A DNA stretch of 64,000 nucleotides from Marinobacterium profundum (GTDB taxonomy: Bacteria > Pseudomonadota > Gammaproteobacteria > Pseudomonadales > Balneatricaceae), in the NCBI RefSeq assembly GCF_001528745.1, contig NZ_BCNS01000207.1, positions 62,001 to 126,000 on the forward strand, written 5' to 3'. Positions 26,745-34,937 of this stretch are shown piece by piece. The notes below the pieces were generated by a model. It saw only the letters and a list, made by a program, of their open reading frames with translations, did not search any database and had not been told where the DNA came from. Every line of letters begins with the position of its first letter. Within the stretch, counting starts at the first letter, position 1. The translations under genes were made by a program, and so were the position numbers.

Positions 26745-27821
26745 TTACTGCAAACGTAACTGCAAATTGTTGAGCTGCTGGCGCAATTGCAGCAATTCCT
26801 GATTAAGCTGCCGACGACTGCCATCTATGGCGTGAATCGCCTGCTCATTGACACGAACACGGCGGCTCACATCCGAATTGCCGGCACCGGCTTCCAGCGT
26901 CGCCACCTTGTCACTGAGCTTGCGCAGCGCTTGCTGCTGAACCACTACCTTCTCCGATTGCACCTCTTCGCTGATACGCACCTGGGTCTCCAGGGTTGCC
27001 AGGGAGCGCTTGAGGTCCTGTACGGTTTTGTCCAGATCGCCCTTTAGGCTCGCCTGCCCTTTTTCCAGACCCGCCAGTGCAGCCAGCTGCTTGTCGGTTG
27101 CAGCGCGTGCCTTGTCGCTGGCGGCCAGCCCCGCCTGCAGGGATTTAACCTCAGTGGCCAGGGACTGTAACTCTGTCGTCTGGGACTCTAGTTGTGCAAC
27201 CTGAGACTGCAGCTGAGCGGCCTGGGATTCCAGTTGCGCGACCTGCGACTGTAACTGAGCCGCCTGGACCTTAAGCTGTTCCGCCTGTGGTGAAAGCTGA
27301 GTCAGCTGGGCTGCCTGAACGTCAAGTTGCTTGCCCAGCTGTGCCTGTAACTCCACTTGGCTGGCAAGCAGTTTTTCCTGCGCTTCGAGCTTGGGCTTGT
27401 TGCTCTGGTAGGCGATAGTCCAGAGCTTGGCGATTTCGGAGTCATATTGCTGATATTTTTCGATCGCGGTTTTACCCTGCTGCTCCAGCCTGCCACTGAG
27501 TGTCTGGCCCGACTGGCTGGCACTGTCACTGGTAACCTCAAGCAGCTGCTCCAGGTCTGTCAGTCGTTGCACCGCCTGCGCCTGCTGCTCCAGGCTGTCG
27601 TCCAGCTGCTGCTGCAGGCCGTAGCCCCAGTAGCCCAGGCCGCTGGCAGCAGCGGTAAGCAGCACCAGTACCAGGCTGTGCAACAGGTTGCTGCCCTTCG
27701 CCGCTGGCGGCGGTACTGGAGCCGCACGACGAGGCGGTGGCTCGGCCTGACCACGACCAGGGGCTGCACCTTCGCGCGCTGGCCCCAGATCCGGAATATC
27801 AAACTCTTGCGAACGACTCAT
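26745..27821 (-). CDS. Membrane-anchored coiled-coil protein, unknown function
   Basis: 358 aa. A proline- and arginine-rich cytoplasmic N-terminus (1-45) is followed by one membrane helix (about 47-66) and a long Gln/Leu/Ala-rich coiled coil to the end. Residues 187-200 and 201-214 are an exact 14-residue tandem repeat, AAQLQSQVAQLESQ, equal to two heptads each. No enzymatic domain is recognised. The topology suggests a spacer or scaffold in the periplasm; the partner is unknown. It stands alone between thpR and an NSS transporter gene, all on the minus strand. Confidence 0.75.
   Translation of the reverse strand: MSRSQEFDIPDLGPAREGAAPGRGQAEPPPRRAAPVPPPAAKGSNLLHSLVLVLLTAAASGLGYWGYGLQQQLDDSLEQQAQAVQRLTDLEQLLEVTSDSASQSGQTLSGRLEQQGKTAIEKYQQYDSEIAKLWTIAYQSNKPKLEAQEKLLASQVELQAQLGKQLDVQAAQLTQLSPQAEQLKVQAAQLQSQVAQLESQAAQLQSQVAQLESQTTELQSLATEVKSLQAGLAASDKARAATDKQLAALAGLEKGQASLKGDLDKTVQDLKRSLATLETQVRISEEVQSEKVVVQQQALRKLSDKVATLEAGAGNSDVSRRVRVNEQAIHAIDGSRRQLNQELLQLRQQLNNLQLRLQ
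27180..27263 (-). repeat. Two tandem 42-bp repeats inside the coiled-coil gene
   Basis: The two 42-bp units encode the same 14 residues but differ at eight bases, all synonymous. So the duplication is old and the protein repeat is being kept by selection. Confidence 0.7.
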
Positions 27822-27908
27822 AGTCGTGGTTCAACCTGTTCAGCCCCGAAAGAAAGTCACCCTAGCAGTTTTGCCAGCCCTGCAAAAGTACGCGCATCTG
27901 AGCGGGGT

Positions 27909-29312
27909 TCAGCCAAGGTTGTAGACAAACACCACCAGCACGGCTGCCGGGCTCAGATAACGCAGCACAAAATGAAATACCTCAAAAGTGAGGCCCTCAC
28001 CCAGCCCGATACCCTCGCGCAATGTTTGAGGCTTCATGGCCCAGCCGGCGTAGAGCGCAATTGCCAGGCCGCCCAGCGGCAACGCCAGATTCGACACCAG
28101 GAAATCGAACAGATCGAACAGCGTCTTGCCCTCAAAGCGGGCGAGGAAATCCAGCGGATGAAACTGCGCCCAGATATTGAAGGACAGCACAGTACAGATG
28201 CCCAGTAACCAGATCATGGCACCGGACATAAATGCACCCAGCATGCGGCCAATGCCCTTGTCTTCCAACCATTCCACCACCGGCTCGATCATAGAAATGG
28301 CCGAGGTCACCGCGGCCACCAGCAGCAGCACAAAGAACAGGGTGCCAAACACGACACCACCGGTCATCTGCCCAAAGGCCAGCGGCAGGGTCACGAAAAT
28401 AAGCCCTGGGCCTGCGCCCGGCTCAAGACCGTTGGCGAAGACCAGCGGAAAAATCGCCAGCCCCGCCAGCAGCGCCACCAGTGTATCCAGCAGACCAATG
28501 GTGACGACGGTACGGGCAATATTGACGTCTTTGGGCAGATAAGAGCCATAGGCCATCATCACGCAAATACCGGTACTCAAGGTAAAGAAGGCATGGCCCA
28601 GCGCGGTCAGTACACCTTCGGTGGTCAGCTTGCTGAAATCCGGTGTAAACAGGAAAGCCAGTGCCTGGGCAAAATTGCCGCGCACCGCCGCGTAAGCTAC
28701 CAGCACCAGCAGCAACACGAAAAGTAGCGGCATCAGCAGCCTGATGCTGCGCTCCATACCGGCGCGTACACCGCTGCCGGCAATAAGCACCACCAGTAAC
28801 ATGAACAGGCTGTGCCAGAATAGCAGCGATACAGGATCTGCCAGCAGCTGGCCAAAGAGCCCGCCAATGGTGGCGGCGTCAGCACCGTTGAAAGCCCCTT
28901 CTGCCGCAAGGCCCACATAAGCCAGGGACCAGCCTCCCACCACTGAATAAAACGACAACAGTACAAAGGCCGCGACAAAACCAATCCAGGCCATCCAGCC
29001 CCAGCGCGCCGACACACCATCGCGCCGGGCTAGCAGTGCCATGCCCTGAATGGGACTGCAGCCACTGCGCCGACCCAGCAGAATTTCAGCGGCCAGAATC
29101 GGCAGACCCACCACCAGAATACACAGCAGGTACACCAGCACAAATGCACCGCCGCCATTTTCACCGGTGATATAGGGAAATTTCCAGATATTGCCCAGGC
29201 CAACGGCGGAGCCCGTGGCAGCAAGAATAAATGCCAGCCTGGAGGACCACTGAGGGTGCATCACCCCACCGCTGCTGGCATCGGAGCCTGGAACCGAGTC
29301 AACCCTGGACAT
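27909..29312 (-). CDS. Sodium-dependent transporter of the NSS/SNF family
   Basis: Sodium symporter for an amino acid or amine, related to LeuT. 467 aa with about 11-12 membrane segments. The first helix has the sodium/substrate site SRLAFILAATGSAVGLGNIWKFPYITGENGGGAF; HAFFTLSTGICVMMAYGSYLPKD is the helix 6 region. The ATG at 29312 has CAGGAGA at the right distance; the 37 extra codons upstream are not membrane-like and not supported. The substrate cannot be read from the sequence. It is on the same strand as the 20-25 kb operon but separated by two unrelated genes. Confidence 0.9.
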   Translation of the reverse strand: MSRVDSVPGSDASSGGVMHPQWSSRLAFILAATGSAVGLGNIWKFPYITGENGGGAFVLVYLLCILVVGLPILAAEILLGRRSGCSPIQGMALLARRDGVSARWGWMAWIGFVAAFVLLSFYSVVGGWSLAYVGLAAEGAFNGADAATIGGLFGQLLADPVSLLFWHSLFMLLVVLIAGSGVRAGMERSIRLLMPLLFVLLLVLVAYAAVRGNFAQALAFLFTPDFSKLTTEGVLTALGHAFFTLSTGICVMMAYGSYLPKDVNIARTVVTIGLLDTLVALLAGLAIFPLVFANGLEPGAGPGLIFVTLPLAFGQMTGGVVFGTLFFVLLLVAAVTSAISMIEPVVEWLEDKGIGRMLGAFMSGAMIWLLGICTVLSFNIWAQFHPLDFLARFEGKTLFDLFDFLVSNLALPLGGLAIALYAGWAMKPQTLREGIGLGEGLTFEVFHFVLRYLSPAAVLVVFVYNLG

Positions 29313-29578
29313 CAAACGTCTCCTGAATCTGCAACACACCTGGGGGATAACGCAGGTGTGCCGGGCCAAAACCGATAGGCTAGGGCCATATGAATTGCGC
29401 GCACAAATGCAGCGAGTACCCAAGGTGCGAGGGTCGCCTCCATTTTGCTACGGATGCGGCGGGCTTGTGGCCCTAGTCCGCAAAATTTCGGCGGCAAGAA
29501 TAGCATAAAAAACAGGCGCTTCACCGCTATCCGCAGCGCAACCTCTGTGGTGCCCAGACAACCACCCACGCAGCCGCT

Positions 29579-31222
29579 TCAGGCGTCGTGCAACTGTTCT
29601 CGAATCAGCTTCTTGTTGATCTTGCCCACACTGGTTTTGGGGATCTCGTCAACGATACGGATTTCATCCGGTACGGCCCACCTGCTGATCTCGCCACTGC
29701 TGACAAATTGCAGCAGGTGCTGCTGCAATGCATCTGCCTCTAGCTGCGTATCAGGCACCAGTACCACCAGCGCCAGAGGGCGCTCATCCCAGCGTGCATC
29801 CGGCACCCCCACCACTGCGACCTCCGCCACTGCAGGATGCTGACTGATCAGGTTTTCCAGGCGCAGCGAAGACACCCACTCTCCGCCGGTCTTGATCACA
29901 TCCTTGATGCGATCCCGAATCTGCAGCACCCCGGCGGGCGTTATAGTGGCCACATCACCGGTGTGCATCCAGCCGCCTTGCCAGAGCTCGGCTCCCTTTT
30001 GCTCATCACGGTAATAGCCCTGGGTAAGCCAGGGTGCCCGCACCACTATCTCGCCCACGCTGCTGCCATCCTCCGGCACCCGCTGCCCCGTGGCATCGAC
30101 CAGATGGAGATCCACCAGCCCCACAGGCACACCGGTAGACATGCGCAGTGGCAGCTGCTGCTCCAGCGGCAGATCATGCTCTTGCGGAGTAAGAAAAGAA
30201 GCACTGAGCAACGGGCAACTCTCGGACAGGCCGTAGCCGGTAAAGAACTGAATGCCACGTTCTGCCATCTGTCGTACCATGCCTTCCGTCGGGGCCGCGC
30301 CACCGGTCAGCAGTTTCCAGCCAGAGAGATCGGTTTTGGCGGCCTCGTCGCAATTCAGCACCATCTGCAGCACCGTCGGCACACCGTGGGAGAAGGTCAC
30401 GCCTTCATCCCGGAACAGCCGCACCAGACGATCGGGGTCATAGCGCCCCGGATACACCTGCTTCACCCCAAGCGCAGTGGCAGCATAGGGCACACCCCAG
30501 GCATGTACGTGGAACATGGGCGTCATGGGCATATAAACGTCTTCCGATCGCAGCAGCGCAAAGCCCTCATAGGCCGCCAGAGTGGTGGTCATATTCAGCG
30601 TATGCAGTACCAGTTGCCTGTGGCTGAAGCAGACACCCTTGGGGTTACCGGTCGTCCCGGTGGTATAGAAGGTGGTGGCAACGGAGTTTTCATCAAAATC
30701 GGGAAAGTCATACTGACTGTCAGCGCCGGCAAGCAGAGACTCGTATTCGCCCAGCGGCTTCAGTGTGCAGGTCACAGTCTTGGCGGTGTCACTGAGCTGG
30801 ATGTAGCCCCGTATGCTGGGCAACGTCGGTGCCAGCGCTTCCATCAGCGGCAGAAAGTCATCGTGTACCAGCACCAGATTATCCTCGGCGTGGCGCATGG
30901 TATAGCCCACCTGATCCGGGCTCAGGCGCACATTGACATGGTGCAGTACCGCACCGATCATCGGCACCGCGAAGTAGGCCTCCAGATAGCGATGACTGTC
31001 CCAATCCATCATAGCGACTGTGTCGCCCGCCTCGACGCCCGCCGCCCTCAGCACATGGGCGAGACGGCAAATGCGCTCATTCAGCTCCGGGTAGCTGTAA
31101 CGTCTGTCCCCGTGCACGATTTCCCGCCCCCGCCCGTAGCGCTGCCCCGACAGCAGCAGGCTCTTGATCAGCAGTGGATACTGGTAGGCGCCCTCGCAGG
31201 GTTCAATTATTTTTGTCGGCAT
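29579..31222 (-). CDS. Acyl-CoA ligase (AMP-forming)
   Basis: Activates a fatty or other carboxylic acid to the CoA thioester. 547 aa. The AMP-binding P-loop FYTTGTTGNPKGVCFSH, the A5-type motif FFTGYGLSESCPLL, GWMHTGDVATI and the C-terminal catalytic Lys region KTSVGKINKKLIREQ are all present. The general style (PMTPMFHVHAWGVPY) resembles medium/long-chain ligases of the AlkK/DMSP type. I use the ATG at 31222 behind GGGGAAAACC; an upstream start at 31243 exists. No beta-oxidation gene is adjacent. Confidence 0.88.
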   Translation of the reverse strand: MPTKIIEPCEGAYQYPLLIKSLLLSGQRYGRGREIVHGDRRYSYPELNERICRLAHVLRAAGVEAGDTVAMMDWDSHRYLEAYFAVPMIGAVLHHVNVRLSPDQVGYTMRHAEDNLVLVHDDFLPLMEALAPTLPSIRGYIQLSDTAKTVTCTLKPLGEYESLLAGADSQYDFPDFDENSVATTFYTTGTTGNPKGVCFSHRQLVLHTLNMTTTLAAYEGFALLRSEDVYMPMTPMFHVHAWGVPYAATALGVKQVYPGRYDPDRLVRLFRDEGVTFSHGVPTVLQMVLNCDEAAKTDLSGWKLLTGGAAPTEGMVRQMAERGIQFFTGYGLSESCPLLSASFLTPQEHDLPLEQQLPLRMSTGVPVGLVDLHLVDATGQRVPEDGSSVGEIVVRAPWLTQGYYRDEQKGAELWQGGWMHTGDVATITPAGVLQIRDRIKDVIKTGGEWVSSLRLENLISQHPAVAEVAVVGVPDARWDERPLALVVLVPDTQLEADALQQHLLQFVSSGEISRWAVPDEIRIVDEIPKTSVGKINKKLIREQLHDA

Positions 31223-31655
31223 GGTTTTCCCCGGATACATCAAAATGACAGTTCCAGTATGGAAGCCCCACCCATGAGCGCCAGTACTGGGTCAATCCAA
31301 GGCAGCTCGCTGCAGGCAATAAAAGATCAGATCGCACCGGTGCGCATCCCCAAACCCGAACACTCGATACTGCACAAAACCAGCTCAGCGGTATTTGAAT
31401 TCATGCGGGCGAGCGGCAAAGGGAGGTGCCCTAAAGACCACCAACTGCAGCCCGAAAAAATATTCCTCGCCGGCCTCTGGCGGACAGACCCGGCGCAATG
31501 CTATTGATGTACAAGGGGGAAGGCTTCACAGCGCCCAAGGCCCCGTCATGGCAGACGATGAGCCGAACTGGCCCGTTCAGTCAGGTAAAAATGTTTATAT
31601 CAGTGGTGACTATACTGTCATCGGTAGTCATGATGTATGAATCAGGGTCACTTGA
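31223..31655. other. Divergent intergenic region with one possible small ORF
   Basis: 433 bp between the acyl-CoA ligase and the large PBP genes. A plus-strand frame from ATG 31274 to 31507 would encode 77 residues beginning MSASTGSIQGSSLQ; I do not recognise it and its ribosome binding site is poor, so it is not listed as a gene. The right half is AT-richer and probably holds the promoter of the PBP gene. Confidence 0.35.
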
Positions 31656-34600
31656 ATGGGGGCTTATTTGCAATCTGATGTAAGCGGGACTGGCAGCGTA
31701 AAAAAGGGGATTCGTCCCACACCACTGGCCAAGCACAAGCCCCGCCGCTGGCGGTCAATATTGCTGTTCTGGGTATCTCCCATGGTCACAGTCGCGGCAG
31801 TGGCCGGTCTGCTGATTGCTCACGAAATCCGCACCGCTGAATTGCAGTCTCGGGAACTGAGCCGGTACGCCCAAACCCTGCAATATACGCTGCAACCCGG
31901 GCCCAGCGACGCCATCCTGTATCCCCAGCACGGCCCATTCGACCTGCGCCTGGGCTATGCCCGCCTACCCTGGCTGCTTGAGCGGGCCCAGCGCCAGAAC
32001 TTTGAAATTCTGCAGCAGTCACGCTTTTCCGAGCCGCTGCTCAATTATGGTCTGCGCGGCCTGCCGGTTCCCTTCGCGGAAAAATCCCAGGCGGGTCTGA
32101 TCATCTATGACTGCCGCAAGGAGCCGCTGTACAACTTCGACTACCCCCAGCAGTATTATCCGAGCTTTTCGGCAATACCCCCACTGGTAGTACAGAGCCT
32201 GCTGTTTATCGAAAACCGCGACCTGCTGGACCCTGCACAACCCCGTGCCAACCCCGCGGTCGACTGGCTACGTTTCGTCAAGGCGGCGCTGTCGCAGCTG
32301 GGCAAGCGTCTCGACATTGCCAGCGATTCCGCGGGCGGCAGTACGCTCGCAACCCAGCTGGAAAAATACCGTCACTCCCCCAGAGGCCTGACCGACTCGC
32401 CCAACGAAAAGCTGCGGCAAATGTTTTCGGCCAGCGTGCGCGCCTATCAGCAGGGTCCCGACACCCTGGAATGGCGTCAGCGGGTGGTGCGCGATTACCT
32501 CAACACAGTGCCACTGGCGGCAGCGCCGGGGCATGGCGAGGTCCATGGTCTCGCGGCAGGCCTGAAGGTCTGGTTCAACGCAGACTTCGATCAGCTTAAC
32601 CATCTGCTTGGCGCGGCCAACGATGCCCAACCCGTCGACGCCAGCACCCTGGCGGCCCGTGGCCAGGCCCTGCGCCAGGTACTGTCGCTGTTGATCGCCC
32701 AGCGCAGGCCCTCCTATTACCTCCGCCGTGGCCGCTCCGATCTGGCCGAGCTCACCGACAGCCATATACGCTTGCTGGCCCGGGGTGGCATGATCGATGA
32801 TGCGCTGCGCAGTGCCGCTCTGGAGCAGCAGGTTGAATTCCGCGACTGGATCAATAGCCCAATTCAGCATCAGGTCGACAGCAGCAAGGGCATCAATGTC
32901 GCTCGCAGCCGCTTATCGAGCCTGCTCGGGCTGCCACTGTACGACCTCGACCGGATCGACCTGGTTGCAGGCAGCACCCTGGCCGGGCAGCTGCAGCGTG
33001 ATGTCAGCCAGTACCTGCGTCGCCTTGCAGATCCGGACTTCGCCACCGAAATCGGCCTGCTCGGCGAGCGACTGCTATCCGCCAGCAACACCGACCAGGT
33101 ACGCTACAGTTTTACCCTGCTTGAGCGCAGCGCAGATGGAAACCGCGTGCGGGTGCAGACCGACAACACCGACCAGCCGTTCGACATCAACGAGGGCAGC
33201 AAGCTTGAGCTTGGCTCCACCGCCAAGTTGCGGGTACTGGCGCACTATCTGGGCGTTATCGCCGAACTGCATCAGCGTTTTGCCGACCTTAGCCGCCCAG
33301 AACTGCTGGCGGTGGATGTTGCCGCGGACGACTACCTGACCCGCTGGGTGCAGGACTACCTGGCCAGGGGCAACGACCCTGACCTTGAAGCAATGTTGCA
33401 GGCAGCGATGGAGCGGCGCTATTCCGCCAGCCCCTACGAGCGCTTTTTCACCGGCGGCGGGCTCCACACCTTCAACAACTTTCGCAGTGAAGACAACGGG
33501 CGCCAGGCCACAGTAAGCGATGCCGTGCGCGAATCCCTTAACCTCCCCTTCGTGCGCCTGATGCGTGACCTGGTGCGTTACAGCATCTACCAGGCACCGG
33601 GCAATACTGGCACCTTGCTGAAAGACGATCAGGACCCGCGGCGCGAGGATTACCTGCGTCGTTTCGCAGACAAGGAGGGCAAAGTATTTCTGCTGCGTTT
33701 CTGGCGCAAATACAACAACAAGACACCCCAGGAACAGCTGGACATCTTTCTTGACGGCCTGCGCCAGACGCCGGTACGGCTCGCCGCTGTACATCGCTAT
33801 CTGATGCCGGATGCCGGCCAGGCCAGCTTCGATGCCTTCCTGCGCGAGCGTCTACCCGGCGAAAAGCTCACCGAAAAGGAACTCACCGGCCTCTACGAAA
33901 AATACGGCCCCGGCGCATTCAACCTGACCGACCAGGGCTATATTGCCCGCGTGCACCCGCTGGAACTCTGGCTGCTGCGCTACCGCCTGGAACACTCCAT
34001 CGCCACCTTCGGCGATGCCGTCGGCGCCAGCGAAACCCAGCGCCAGGATGTCTATCGCTGGCTGTTCCGCACCCGCCACAAAAGCGCCCGCGACAGTCGC
34101 ATCCGCACCATGCTGGAGGTCGAAGCCTTCCTCGACATCCATGAGCGCTGGCAGCGCCTGGGCTATCCGTTCGAGCACTTGGTGCCATCCCTGGCCACAG
34201 CGCTGGGCAGCTCCGGCGATCGCCCGGCGGCACTGGCAGAACTCATGGGAATCATCATGAACGATGGTCTGCGCTTGCCGAGCCTGCGTATCGAACAGCT
34301 CGACTTTGCCACCGACACGCCCTACGAGACCCGCCTGGGCCATCGCGCCAGTGGCGGCGTGCGTGTGATGCAGCCGGAGGTCGCCAGAGTACTGCGTTCA
34401 GCGCTCAACACCGTGGTTGAAGGCGGTACCGCCAGACGCCTGCGGGGCACCTTTACGGACAATCAGGACGCCGCTCTGCCTGTTGGCGGCAAGACCGGCA
34501 CCGGCGACAACCGTATCGAGCAGACAGGTCGCGGCGGCCAGGTTCTGAATTCAAGAGTCCTGAACCGCACCGCCACCTTTGTGTTCTACCTGGGCCCCAA

Positions 34601-34772
34601 TCACTTCGGCACCCTCACCGCCTTCGTACCCGGCAGTGACGCCAAGGACTTCAGGTTCACCTCGGCCCTGCCGGTGCAGGTGCTCAAGGGCATGGCGCCG
34701 ATACTGCAGCCCTACCTGCAACCCGGCAGCCAGTGTGGCGCACCGCTGCCAATGCAGACGACGTCGTCCTGA
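31656..34772 (+). CDS. Large atypical class A penicillin-binding-protein-like (GT51 plus transpeptidase)
   Basis: 1038 aa. One membrane helix (about 34-56), then a GT51-like domain with ENRDLLDP in place of the EDRxFxxH motif, GGSTLATQLEK, NEKLRQMFSASV and YLNTVPLAAAPGHGEVHG, and a transpeptidase domain with the serine motif GSTAK (S521, K524), SLNLPFVRL and KTGTGDNR (K946). The first catalytic Glu of GT51 is kept; by my alignment the second, in the RKxxE motif, is replaced by Gln. It is longer than ordinary PBP1a/1b because of inserts around 600-880. Role in peptidoglycan is likely; whether it polymerises glycan is open. No neighbour helps. Confidence 0.75.
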   Translation: MGAYLQSDVSGTGSVKKGIRPTPLAKHKPRRWRSILLFWVSPMVTVAAVAGLLIAHEIRTAELQSRELSRYAQTLQYTLQPGPSDAILYPQHGPFDLRLGYARLPWLLERAQRQNFEILQQSRFSEPLLNYGLRGLPVPFAEKSQAGLIIYDCRKEPLYNFDYPQQYYPSFSAIPPLVVQSLLFIENRDLLDPAQPRANPAVDWLRFVKAALSQLGKRLDIASDSAGGSTLATQLEKYRHSPRGLTDSPNEKLRQMFSASVRAYQQGPDTLEWRQRVVRDYLNTVPLAAAPGHGEVHGLAAGLKVWFNADFDQLNHLLGAANDAQPVDASTLAARGQALRQVLSLLIAQRRPSYYLRRGRSDLAELTDSHIRLLARGGMIDDALRSAALEQQVEFRDWINSPIQHQVDSSKGINVARSRLSSLLGLPLYDLDRIDLVAGSTLAGQLQRDVSQYLRRLADPDFATEIGLLGERLLSASNTDQVRYSFTLLERSADGNRVRVQTDNTDQPFDINEGSKLELGSTAKLRVLAHYLGVIAELHQRFADLSRPELLAVDVAADDYLTRWVQDYLARGNDPDLEAMLQAAMERRYSASPYERFFTGGGLHTFNNFRSEDNGRQATVSDAVRESLNLPFVRLMRDLVRYSIYQAPGNTGTLLKDDQDPRREDYLRRFADKEGKVFLLRFWRKYNNKTPQEQLDIFLDGLRQTPVRLAAVHRYLMPDAGQASFDAFLRERLPGEKLTEKELTGLYEKYGPGAFNLTDQGYIARVHPLELWLLRYRLEHSIATFGDAVGASETQRQDVYRWLFRTRHKSARDSRIRTMLEVEAFLDIHERWQRLGYPFEHLVPSLATALGSSGDRPAALAELMGIIMNDGLRLPSLRIEQLDFATDTPYETRLGHRASGGVRVMQPEVARVLRSALNTVVEGGTARRLRGTFTDNQDAALPVGGKTGTGDNRIEQTGRGGQVLNSRVLNRTATFVFYLGPNHFGTLTAFVPGSDAKDFRFTSALPVQVLKGMAPILQPYLQPGSQCGAPLPMQTTSS

Positions 34773-34937
34773 TAGATCACAGCTGCGCTGGCGCCCAAAC
34801 TCTGGCGCCTGCGCGACTCCGATAGATCAGGTTGCGGTAAAGCCAAGCAAAACCCGACAACCTCTGCGCGAACCTGCGACAAGACCACCCGAGTTATTAA
34901 CGCCGCACAGGCCATCCAGGTAAAATCTCAACGCCCT

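Noticed and set aside
20248-29312. NSS transporter (27909) as the uptake system of the catabolic operon
   Set aside because: Two unrelated genes and over 2 kb lie between, and nothing shows co-regulation.
29837-31507. 556-codon open frame opposite the acyl-CoA ligase gene
   Set aside because: Most of it is the shadow of the ligase; only its last 77 codons lie outside, and these have a poor ribosome binding site.
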